NCBI GenBank assembly: GCA_030429125.1
Contig: JAUIDF010000009.1
Coordinates: 1 to 32,367, forward strand
DNA: 32,367 bases
Reading direction: 5' to 3'
Origin: Gammaproteobacteria bacterium
Lineage (GTDB): Bacteria; Pseudomonadota; Gammaproteobacteria; Arenicellales; CAJQKF01
The notes under the pieces are model-generated. The model was not told the origin of the DNA. It saw only the letters and a program-made list of their open reading frames with translations, and ran no database searches. The position numbers and the translations under genes are program-made. Shown here in pieces: positions 15,475 to 22,436 of the stretch (position 1 is its first letter; every line of letters starts with the position of its first letter).

Positions 15475-16341
15475 ATGCGCACGGGCGACCAGCCACTTCG
15501 GGGCGTCGGCTTCCTGGTTTCGAGCCTCGTCCTGATGGCGTTGATGAGCGCGCTCGTGAAACTGGTGTCGCCACGGCAGCCGCTGGCGGAGGTGGTGTTC
15601 TATCGGTTCGCGGGGTCGTTGCCGCCCCTGTTGTGGATCCTGTACCGCCACGGCGGCCTCGGACTGCTGCGCACGACACAACCGGCGCAACACCTGGTGC
15701 GGTCGCTGTTCGGCGTGCTCGGCATCGCGCTGTACTTCTATGCACTGGGCGTCATTCCCATGGCGGACGCGACCGCGTTGACATACTCCGCGCCGTTGTT
15801 CCTGGCCGTGTTCGCCGTGGTTCTCCTCGGCGAGCGAGTCCACGCGGCCGCGTGGCTGGCGGTCGGCGCGGGATTCGTCGGCATGCTGCTGGTGGCGAAT
15901 CCGCGCGGTCACGGCATTGGCGTGGGTACGGCGGCGGCGATCGGTTCGGCGGTGTTCGGCGCCCTGGTGTCGGTATGGATCCGTCGCCTGAGCGCCAGCG
16001 ACGCCCCGGTGACCATCGCGGTTTTCTACAATACGTTCGGCATGATCGTGGCCGCCGCCTGGCTGGTGACGTCGGTCGGATCTCCGGGATTCGACATGGA
16101 TACCATGTACATGGGCGTCGCCGGATTGCTGGGCGGTGCACAACAGTACCTGATGACGAGCGCGTTTCGCTATGCCGAGGCCAGCTTCCTGGCGCCGCTG
16201 CAGTACCTGCTGCTGGTGTTTGCCGCCGTGGTGGGGTGGCTGTTCTGGGACGAGGTGCCGACCCTGGCGGCGGTTGCCGGTGCACTCATCATCAGTGCGA
16301 GCGGCGTGTACATTGTTCGCCAGCAGGGCCGTCGGGCATAA
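15475..16341 (+). CDS. DMT superfamily (EamA) transporter
   Basis: A 288-residue inner-membrane protein with about ten hydrophobic helices in two EamA repeats. The first repeat includes EVVFYRFAGSLPPLLWIL and FYALGVIPMADATALTYSAP; the second includes SAFRYAEASFLAPLQYLLL. These are typical of the S-adenosylmethionine/metabolite exporter-like branch. The substrate is unknown. It starts 31 bp after the decarboxylase gene, so it may be the last gene of the catabolic operon and export an intermediate, or it may go with nadC, which begins 35 bp later. The frame stays open far upstream of the ATG at 15475, but that part runs in another frame through the decarboxylase gene and is not coding. Confidence 0.87.
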   Translation: MRTGDQPLRGVGFLVSSLVLMALMSALVKLVSPRQPLAEVVFYRFAGSLPPLLWILYRHGGLGLLRTTQPAQHLVRSLFGVLGIALYFYALGVIPMADATALTYSAPLFLAVFAVVLLGERVHAAAWLAVGAGFVGMLLVANPRGHGIGVGTAAAIGSAVFGALVSVWIRRLSASDAPVTIAVFYNTFGMIVAAAWLVTSVGSPGFDMDTMYMGVAGLLGGAQQYLMTSAFRYAEASFLAPLQYLLLVFAAVVGWLFWDEVPTLAAVAGALIISASGVYIVRQQGRRA

Positions 16342-16376
16342 TCGCGGACCGCCCAGACGACCGTTCCGTACCCGCC

Positions 16377-17237
16377 ATGTTCGAACACAACGAGACCCTG
16401 GAAGCCGCGCGCCGCCGCAATGTAAACGATGCATTGTACGAGGATGTCGGTCGTTGCGACTGGACCGCGCGGCTGGTGCCGCCCGGGCGCGCGATCGCGG
16501 CGCGGGTCGTGGCAAAGGAAGCCGCGGTGCTGTGCGGCAGTGCCTGGTTCGAAGACTGCTTTCGCGCGCTGGACCCCGGTGCCGGGATCGACTGGCATCA
16601 TGCCGACGGCGACGATGTCGCTTCCGGCGATACGCTGTGCGAACTGCGCGCCGATGCCCGCGCGGCGTTGAGCGCGGAGCGCTCGGCGCTCAATTTTCTG
16701 CAGATGCTCTCTGCCGTCGCCACCGAGACGCGCCGCTATGCGCGCGCCATCGAGGGCCTGTCGCCCAATCCGCGCGGCTGCCTCATGCTCGATACGCGTA
16801 AAACGCTGCCCGGACTGCGCCAGGCGCAGAAGTACGCCGTGCGCACCGGGGGTGGCACCAACCATCGAATGGCATTGTGGGACGGCATCCTGATCAAGGA
16901 AAACCACATTGCCGCCGCCGGTGGCGTCGCCGCCGCACTGGACGCGGCGCGCGCGCTCGATGCCGGTGTCGATATCCAGATCGAGGTGGAGAATCTCGCC
17001 CAACTCGACCAGGCGCTGGACGCCGGCGCGCCTTACGTGCTGCTCGACAATTTCTCGCTCGAGGACATGCGTCGTGCCTGCGAGGTCAACGGCGGTCGTG
17101 CCATGCTGGAAGTCTCGGGCGGCGTCGATATCGACAGCGTGCGCGCCATTGCGAAGACGGGCGTCGATCGAATCTCCAGCGGCAAGCTGACCAAGGACGT
17201 GCGCGCGGTCGATTTCTCCATGCGCGTCATCGATTGA
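16377..17237 (+). CDS. nadC: Nicotinate-nucleotide pyrophosphorylase (quinolinate phosphoribosyltransferase)
   Basis: A 286-residue enzyme, normal for the family. It converts quinolinate and PRPP to nicotinate mononucleotide, CO2 and pyrophosphate in NAD biosynthesis. The substrate-binding motifs are plain: ERSALNFLQ (101-109), LDTRKTLPGLR (138-148), KYAVRTGGGTNHR (152-164) and LIKENHI (172-178). LLDNFS and LEVSGGV follow in the C-terminal barrel. No ribosome-binding site is clear before the ATG at 16377, and the DMT transporter gene ends 35 bp upstream. Its 3' end overlaps the convergent MFS gene by 11 bp. No other NAD-biosynthesis gene is nearby. Confidence 0.96.
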   Translation: MFEHNETLEAARRRNVNDALYEDVGRCDWTARLVPPGRAIAARVVAKEAAVLCGSAWFEDCFRALDPGAGIDWHHADGDDVASGDTLCELRADARAALSAERSALNFLQMLSAVATETRRYARAIEGLSPNPRGCLMLDTRKTLPGLRQAQKYAVRTGGGTNHRMALWDGILIKENHIAAAGGVAAALDAARALDAGVDIQIEVENLAQLDQALDAGAPYVLLDNFSLEDMRRACEVNGGRAMLEVSGGVDIDSVRAIAKTGVDRISSGKLTKDVRAVDFSMRVID

Positions 17238-18423
17238 CGACCAGGCGCGGCAGCGCCCACGTCAACGCCAGCGCCAGCACCGAGAGCGCCGCCATCACCT
17301 GGAACATCAGCACGTAATCTCCCCCCACGTCGAAGGCGGCGCCACCGGCGTAGGCGCCTAGGCCGCCGGCACCGTGGTGGACCATGGTCACGATGCCCGT
17401 GAGAGTGCCGAGTTTCGCGTCGCCGAAGTGATTGCGCGTGAACACCACCGTCAGGGGTGCGGTTATCCAGAAGGTCATGCCGTAGAGCAGCGCAAACGCG
17501 CCGATGGCGACGGGATGATCACTGGCCAGCACGAGCATGAAGATCACGATCCGCACGGCGAAGCACAAGGCGGTCGGCAGGAGCGGGCCCACCCGGTCGG
17601 CCAGGTATCCGGCAAGGAGCACGCCGCCGAGGCCCATCAGTCCCATGAAGGCATACAGGTTGCCCGCGAGCAGCGGGTCCATGCCCTGGTCGCGGGCATA
17701 GGCGACGACATGGGTGGCGACGAAGAAGTCCTGGAACCCGCACACGGCGTACAGCGCCAGCAGGCCAATGAAGTACGGGTCGGCAAAGGGCCGGCCGGTG
17801 GCGGTGACGACCGGCATCGCGGCGCCGGCCCGCCGCCCGTGTGCGCGGGTGACGGGCAGTGCGGCCAGCAGCGCCAGCGGAACCACGAGCGCCACGCCGG
17901 CGAGGCCAAGCACCGTGAAGGAACCGCGCCAGCCGATGGCCGCGAGTTGTTGCGTCAACACCAGGATGATCATCAGCTGACCCACGCCCATGCCGGATAT
18001 CGCGATGCTGTTGGCGAGACCGGCGCGGTCGGGAAAGTAGCGGCTCACGACGACGCCGATGGGCGTGATGGAGGTACCGGCCGATGCCAGCGCGAACACG
18101 ATGCCGTAGAGCACGATGGCTTCGGCGGGCGCATCGATGCCCCGCATCAACGCGATGGAGACACCCGACACGAACATCGCGAAGGCGAGCACCGTCCACG
18201 CGTTGAAGCGATCGACCAGGCGGCCGGTGAACGGCAGCGCGAGGGCGGAGACGATCATGAACAGCGTGACCGTCAATGACAGCGTGGATCGCCCCCAGTC
18301 GAGATCATCGGCCATGGGCCGCAGCATGAGTCCCATGGTGAAACGGGAGCCGCCGTTGTAGAGCAGCACCACGAAGCCGATGACGAGCACCAGCAGGGCG
18401 GGGCGTACTCGCAGGCCGGCCAT
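17227..18423 (-). CDS. MFS transporter
   Basis: A 398-residue major facilitator protein with about twelve hydrophobic helices. The first half has NGGSRFTMGLMLRPMADDL and the loop GRLVDRFNAW (MFS motif A-like, between helices 2 and 3). Then come RYFPDRAGLANSIAISGMG and, in the second half, LLAGYLADRVGPL. The pattern fits the oxalate/formate antiporter and monocarboxylate-like branch, suggesting an organic acid, but the substrate is not determinable. It begins 4 bp after the stop of the DMT gene on the same strand, so the two are almost certainly one transcript. Its 3' end overlaps nadC by 11 bp. Confidence 0.9.
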   Translation of the reverse strand: MAGLRVRPALLVLVIGFVVLLYNGGSRFTMGLMLRPMADDLDWGRSTLSLTVTLFMIVSALALPFTGRLVDRFNAWTVLAFAMFVSGVSIALMRGIDAPAEAIVLYGIVFALASAGTSITPIGVVVSRYFPDRAGLANSIAISGMGVGQLMIILVLTQQLAAIGWRGSFTVLGLAGVALVVPLALLAALPVTRAHGRRAGAAMPVVTATGRPFADPYFIGLLALYAVCGFQDFFVATHVVAYARDQGMDPLLAGNLYAFMGLMGLGGVLLAGYLADRVGPLLPTALCFAVRIVIFMLVLASDHPVAIGAFALLYGMTFWITAPLTVVFTRNHFGDAKLGTLTGIVTMVHHGAGGLGAYAGGAAFDVGGDYVLMFQVMAALSVLALALTWALPRLVVNR

Positions 18424-18427
18424 GTGC

Positions 18428-19336
18428 TCAGCCCACCATGACGATCAGCACGATGGCCGCGGCCACCATCGCGATGCCCAGCGTCTCCAGCGCGCTGATG
18501 CGTTCGCGGAATACGAATACCGTGGCGAGGTAGGTGAACACCAGTTCGATCTGCCCCAGGGCGCGCACGAAACTCGCGTTGACGATGGTGAAAGCCGTGA
18601 ACCAGCCGATCGACGCCAGCATGCCCGTGATCCCCACCAGCCCGGCCCATCGCCAGTTCTTCAGCACGCGCGTGAACTCGCCGCGTTCGCGCCATAACAG
18701 GTAGGCGCCCATCAGCACGGTCTGGATTGCGAGACTCACCGCGAGCGTGAAGCCGGCGGCCATGACGAAGTTGTCGTGTTCCAGGGACAGCGAGGCACCG
18801 CGGAAACACACCACCGAGGCGCCCAGCCAGGCGGCGCAGGCGAGACCGATGAGCGTCGGCCGGGACAGGATGGCGCTGGCCAAGGCGCGAAAAGACAGTC
18901 CGGTGGCGCCCATGGTCAGGGCGATCACGCCGAGGGCGCTGATGACGATGGCGACGATGGCATAGGGCCCGAGCTCATCGCCCAGCACGAGGGCGCCGAG
19001 AATGGCGACCATCACCACCTCGAGCTTTGAGAACGTGGTGCCGACGGCGAAGCTGCGAAACGAGAACAGCCACAGCAGGAACACGGTGAACAGGATCTGG
19101 GAAACGCCGCCGAGCAGGCAATAGACTAGGAATACCGGATTCGCCACCGGGTAGTCGAAGCCGCCGACGAGCTTGAGCGCGGTCACGTAAAGGACCGCGA
19201 GCGGCAGCGCGTAGAAGAAGCGGGCATAGGCGGCGCCCGCGTTGGAGAGTCGCCCGGTCAGGTGTTTCTGTATCGCCGAACGCAGGTTCTGGAAGAACGC
19301 GGCGGCGATGGTAATCGGAATCCAGGCCTCGATCAC
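18428..19336 (-). CDS. DMT superfamily (EamA-like) transporter
   Basis: A 302-residue membrane protein with about ten helices in two EamA-like halves. FFQNLRSAIQKHLTGRLSN appears in the first cytoplasmic loop, SFAVGTTFSKLEVVMVAILG at the end of the first half, and ALGQIELVFTYLATVFVFRE in the second. The last matches the family pattern for helices lining the second repeat. The start is GTG at 19336 with GGGAG about 9 nt upstream. It is followed closely by the MFS gene and preceded by the RDD gene 57 bp away, forming a three-gene membrane-protein operon on the minus strand. The substrate is unknown. Confidence 0.87.
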   Translation of the reverse strand: MIEAWIPITIAAAFFQNLRSAIQKHLTGRLSNAGAAYARFFYALPLAVLYVTALKLVGGFDYPVANPVFLVYCLLGGVSQILFTVFLLWLFSFRSFAVGTTFSKLEVVMVAILGALVLGDELGPYAIVAIVISALGVIALTMGATGLSFRALASAILSRPTLIGLACAAWLGASVVCFRGASLSLEHDNFVMAAGFTLAVSLAIQTVLMGAYLLWRERGEFTRVLKNWRWAGLVGITGMLASIGWFTAFTIVNASFVRALGQIELVFTYLATVFVFRERISALETLGIAMVAAAIVLIVMVG

Positions 19337-19393
19337 GCGGCGGCGCTCCCGGTGCAGTCATGGCCGCGAGCGACGCCGGCCCGGCTCGCCGCG

Positions 19394-19828
19394 TCAGCGT
19401 GCTTCATGGAGGATCACCGTACCGGAAAGGCGGTCGTGCAGCGCCTCGCGGCGCGCATTGAAAAGGATCCAGAGGTATCCCGCGCCGACCGGCAGCCAGG
19501 ACAGGATTGCGGCGGCGAAACGCACGGTCAGGGCCCGCGTACCCGGAGCACCGCCGTCGCGCGCCTGCAATCGCAGTCGCCAGGCTCGCATGCCGAGGGT
19601 CTGTCCGCCGAAGCGCCAGAAGCCGGCGAAATACGCGAAGCAGACCGTCAGCAGGTAGGCGCGGATACACCACTCCACCGGAGTCCACTCACGAACGGCC
19701 TCGTCGATGAAGACCAGCGGGACCGCGGCCAGCATGAGCACGGCGAACAGCAGCAATCCATCGTATAACATGGCGCCGAGACGACGCGGCAGCGATGCCG
19801 GGCCCGGTCGTGGGGGGGACGCCGACAT
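19394..19828 (-). CDS. RDD family membrane protein
   Basis: A 144-residue protein with the RDD domain. PRRLGAMLYDGLLLFAVL covers the first R/D-containing helix (residues 15-32). GQTLGMRAWRLRLQ (75-88) is the conserved mid-loop, and ILFNARREALHDRLSGT (121-137) is the closing motif. Three membrane helices are visible. RDD proteins are poorly understood and some have been linked to sodium/proton exchange. It is probably the first gene of the RDD-DMT-MFS run. The ATG at 19828 has no good ribosome-binding site. It faces away from the AT-rich island at 19829-20309. Confidence 0.9.
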   Translation of the reverse strand: MSASPPRPGPASLPRRLGAMLYDGLLLFAVLMLAAVPLVFIDEAVREWTPVEWCIRAYLLTVCFAYFAGFWRFGGQTLGMRAWRLRLQARDGGAPGTRALTVRFAAAILSWLPVGAGYLWILFNARREALHDRLSGTVILHEAR

Positions 19829-20030
19829 GGCGATGTCAATGGCCGCGGGCGAAGAGTTTTACACAGGACATTAACAAAAATTTATTGTGGTACTTGCGCA
19901 TCATTGTTTTGAAAGCTCAAAAGATAGGGTTTGTATTTTGTTGAATTTATTAGTAAAAAAGCGGCGGCTTATATGCCTCGCGTTAATTCGCTTGCGACGA
20001 ACGGTACTTGACTCCCTCGTCGCGGACAAC

Positions 20031-20039
20031 TTATTCACA
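20031..20039 (+). promoter_or_regulatory. DnaA box candidate TTATTCACA
   Basis: Matches the DnaA consensus TTATNCACA. It lies 3 bp from a second, perfect box in the same orientation. Confidence 0.5.
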
Positions 20040-20042
20040 GAG

Positions 20043-20051
20043 TTATCCACA
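20043..20051 (+). promoter_or_regulatory. DnaA box candidate TTATCCACA (perfect)
   Basis: Exact match to the strongest DnaA box sequence, in direct orientation with the box at 20031-20039 (12 bp start to start), next to an AT-rich stretch. DnaA binding is inferred. Confidence 0.55.
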
Positions 20052-20309
20052 GGCTGACGGGCACGTTGCACGCCCTGGCAGCGCGGCGTTTCACCGTAAA
20101 CCGGATCGGCGGGATCTGCCGATTGTAACCGCGAACGGGGGCGGCGTAACCGGCGCCCGTGGCGCGAGGCGCTGTTGAACCGGCGCCGATTCATTCTGCG
20201 GACAGCTTGTGCACGTTATCGTGCCGCCATTGCGCTGATCGGAGCGCCGAATTTCGATCCTGCGGCGGCCGCTTGCGGTCGCGCCATTCATCGTCAACGA
20301 GGGAGTTCG

Positions 20310-21128
20310 ATGGCACATCGCACAGTCTGTCTTGTCCTCGCCGCATCGCTGGCTTCCGCGCCGGCCCTGTCGTTCGCCGGGGAATCCTGGCAGGACAAGC
20401 TCAAGCAGCAACTCAAGAACGACAACGTATCGCGCACGCTGGGCACGGTTGCCGGCGCCTTGCTCGGTTCGCAGATCGGCGACGGTCGCGGGCAGGTCGC
20501 GGCCATCGCCGCGGGTGCGGTCGCCGGTTACTGGCTCGGCGGCAAGTTCAGCGCGAAATTGCGCCAAAGCGATCGCGCGGGAATCGCCAGCGCCACCGAA
20601 CGTGCCATCGAGACGGGCGAGACGACGACGTGGACGAATCCCGATACGGGGGTCAGCACGCGTGTATCGGTCGGCGAGGCCGAGCGCACGTCCGCGACAA
20701 TGGACGGCGTCGCGCCGATGGAGCGGATGCCACCCCTTGAAGTCATCGATGCCTACTACGTGCCGACGGTCAATCTCAACGTGCGCGGCGGTCCGGGCAC
20801 CGACTACCGGGTGCTCTACACGCTCAAGGAAGGCACGGCGGTGCCGGTCATCGGTCGGGTCAGCGGCAGCGACTGGTTCGCCATCGCCGAGGGTGGCGAG
20901 GCGGCTGGTTTCATCTACGCACCGATGACCGCGCCGGCGGGTCCGGATCTGCCCGCTTCGGGTGCCGTTCGCGATGCCATCGCTGGCAAGGTGCAGTCCG
21001 AACGCCACGAGGTGGCGGAAGTGACTTGCCGCGACGTGACCCAGGAAGTGACGCTGAACGACGGTTCCAGTGATTCCCATGCGTTTCGTGTCTGTCAGCA
21101 GCCCGACGGCAGTTGGGTGCAGGCATGA
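20310..21128 (+). CDS. Exported glycine-zipper and SH3b domain protein
   Basis: A 272-residue envelope protein. Residues 1-23 are a signal peptide (LVLAASLASAPALSFA). Residues 44-80 form a glycine-zipper segment (LGTVAGALLGSQIGDGRGQ, then AAGAVAGYWLGGKF) like the 17-kDa antigen/2TM type, likely inserting in a membrane. Residues 150-207 are an SH3b domain (YYVPTVNLNVRGGPGTDYRV to GFIYAP), which commonly binds cell-wall peptide. A C-terminal extension carries C240 and C262, possibly disulfide-bonded. The ATG at 20310 follows GAGGGAG. It is translationally coupled to the next gene through an ATGA overlap, so the two products probably act together at the cell surface. Confidence 0.85.
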   Translation: MAHRTVCLVLAASLASAPALSFAGESWQDKLKQQLKNDNVSRTLGTVAGALLGSQIGDGRGQVAAIAAGAVAGYWLGGKFSAKLRQSDRAGIASATERAIETGETTTWTNPDTGVSTRVSVGEAERTSATMDGVAPMERMPPLEVIDAYYVPTVNLNVRGGPGTDYRVLYTLKEGTAVPVIGRVSGSDWFAIAEGGEAAGFIYAPMTAPAGPDLPASGAVRDAIAGKVQSERHEVAEVTCRDVTQEVTLNDGSSDSHAFRVCQQPDGSWVQA

Positions 21129-22090
21129 TGCGCGCGCAATGGGCCATGCAAAGGCGCCTCGGGGTCGGCATCGTTCTGGTCGTGGCGATGGCGCAACCGA
21201 CGACGTCGGTTGCGCGGGAACTGGTGATCGACGCCGGCGCGTCCGTCAGCGTCGACGACGCGTTCTCCTGCGAGCCGTCGGCCGGAATCACCGTGTATGC
21301 CGATTCGCCCGACGTGTTCCAGGCCGGCTCGGCGAGAATGCAACGGCTGGTCGACGTCACCCAGGCGATCCTGCGTTACGAATGCCCGTCGCTGGACTCT
21401 CTACACGTTACCGGCCGCCTGGCCGGTGTCGAGGCGAGCGTTTACGATGGCGTAGCCAACGCCGTCGACGACTGGATGGTCACCGCCCGCCGCGCCGTGA
21501 GTGCGAGCGAGGCCGGCGGGACGGTGCCGGCTCCAGCGCCGCCGGCGACGGACGAACGGGTCATCAGCGTGGCGTCGGTAAGACTGGACATGGGTGTCGA
21601 CACGGTGCGCCAACGAATCGACGAGGTATTCGGCGTCGAACCGGTTTACGAACCCGCCGACGGCATCATGCGACTCCATCGTCCCGGATGCCCCGAGGCA
21701 CCGCTGGCGCCGGGCGCCGGCGATCGTTACGACAGGCCCGAAGCGAATTGTGTGACGGCCTGGTTTACCGATCGCAGGCAGGCGGGTCTGTATCGGTTTC
21801 GCTACACGCAGTCGGCCGAGGGCAGCATCGAGGCGGTGCGTCGCGTGCTGGTGGAGAACTTCGGCGAGCCGCGGGCAGACGACTGGAACGAGGCGGGCGA
21901 CTACCAGTCGCTCCTGTGGACCGCACCCGCGGATGCGACGACGCCCGGCGAGGTGCTCGAGGCGCGTCTGTTCCGCGATGCGGGGGCCACCGTCATCGAT
22001 ATCATACTGGCCGACCCGCGACTGGCCGGCGGCGACGAATTACCCGGGCCGTCGGACCGCGACTCTGATCGCCCGGCGCTGAAACTCTGA
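21125..22090 (+). CDS. Exported protein of unknown function, coupled to the SH3b gene
   Basis: A 321-residue protein with an N-terminal signal-like segment (RRLGVGIVLVVAMAQPTTSVA, residues 10-30) and no other membrane helix. One module spans about residues 33-120, with C49 and C87. A Pro/Ala linker (132-141) precedes a second module that begins VISVASVRLDMGVDTVRQ (146-163) and contains two further cysteines, which could form a disulfide. The product is probably periplasmic. I do not recognise either module. The ATG at 21125 overlaps the upstream stop as ATGA. A TTG 12 bp earlier is less likely. Confidence 0.7.
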   Translation: MMRAQWAMQRRLGVGIVLVVAMAQPTTSVARELVIDAGASVSVDDAFSCEPSAGITVYADSPDVFQAGSARMQRLVDVTQAILRYECPSLDSLHVTGRLAGVEASVYDGVANAVDDWMVTARRAVSASEAGGTVPAPAPPATDERVISVASVRLDMGVDTVRQRIDEVFGVEPVYEPADGIMRLHRPGCPEAPLAPGAGDRYDRPEANCVTAWFTDRRQAGLYRFRYTQSAEGSIEAVRRVLVENFGEPRADDWNEAGDYQSLLWTAPADATTPGEVLEARLFRDAGATVIDIILADPRLAGGDELPGPSDRDSDRPALKL

Positions 22091-22260
22091 GGGCCTGGTC
22101 ACACGGTTCCGATCGAGCGGGATTTCGCGCCATCGTTTCCGTTCGGCCCGGCGCTTCGAGGCATCATGGTGAAGCCACGGCGACCGCAAGCAACGCCGTC
22201 AAACACGCAGAACAGACCGGGCGGTCGCCGCGAACGGGTTGGGTGGACAGACCCTGGCCG

Positions 22261-22281
22261 GCAGGCGTCGGTTTCGCCTGC
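22261..22281. terminator. 7-bp hairpin downstream of tRNA-Arg
   Basis: GCAGGCG and CGCCTGC form a perfect stem with a 7-nt loop, 20 bp beyond the tRNA 3' end on the minus strand. There is no T-run, so it may be a weak terminator or processing signal. Confidence 0.3.
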
Positions 22282-22301
22282 GACATCGGGCCGTGGTCGA
22301 C

Positions 22302-22378
22302 TGGTGCCCCGACCAGGATTTGAACCTGGGACCTTCCGCTTAGGAGGCGGATGCTCTATCCAGCTGAGCTATCGGGGC
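22302..22378 (-). tRNA. tRNA-Arg (anticodon CCT)
   Basis: Read on the minus strand, the 77-nt gene folds as a standard cloverleaf. The acceptor stem is GCCCCGA/TCGGGGC, with D-arm TAGCTCAGCTGGATAGAGCA and anticodon stem CCGC/GCGG enclosing the loop CTCCTAA (anticodon CCT, reading AGG). The T-arm contains GGTTCAAATCC. CCA is encoded after the discriminator A. It lies 58 bp downstream of the M23-type gene on the same strand. No duplicated 3' end suggesting an integrated element was noticed in the window. Confidence 0.95.
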
Positions 22379-22436
22379 GGTGGTGGAGCCGTGAGGGCGA
22401 TCGTCATCGAACGACGCGCCATCGTCAAGCGAGAGG

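Larger units (their letters stand above)
19829..20309. other. AT-rich intergenic island with DnaA-box matches; no gene seen
   Basis: About 480 bp without a credible gene, between the divergent RDD and SH3b-protein genes. Roughly 19855-19980 is strikingly AT-rich against the GC-rich background. It carries TTTTACACA (19857-19865), which fits the relaxed DnaA consensus TTWTNCACA, a possible promoter TTGAAA-17-TGTATT (19909-19937), and a 7-bp inverted repeat GCGACGA/TCGTCGC (19994-20000 and 20017-20023). Two adjacent DnaA-type boxes follow at 20031-20051. A 97-codon minus-strand reading frame crosses it but has no recognisable features and odd composition. Confidence 0.6.

Noticed and set aside
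16377-17237. nadC as part of the aromatic catabolic pathway (quinolinate being a pyridine analogue of phthalate)
   Set aside because: nadC is a standard NAD-biosynthesis gene with no operator of the cluster before it. Adjacency alone does not support a pathway link.
19901-20194. A 97-codon minus-strand frame in the AT-rich island
   Set aside because: Its C-terminal end is Lys/Phe/Asn-rich and its N-terminal end Arg-rich, tracking base composition rather than a protein. It also covers the DnaA-box matches.
22302-22378. tRNA-Arg as an integration site for a genomic island
   Set aside because: No integrase gene and no repeated copy of the tRNA 3' end was noticed in the window, and flanking genes look native.
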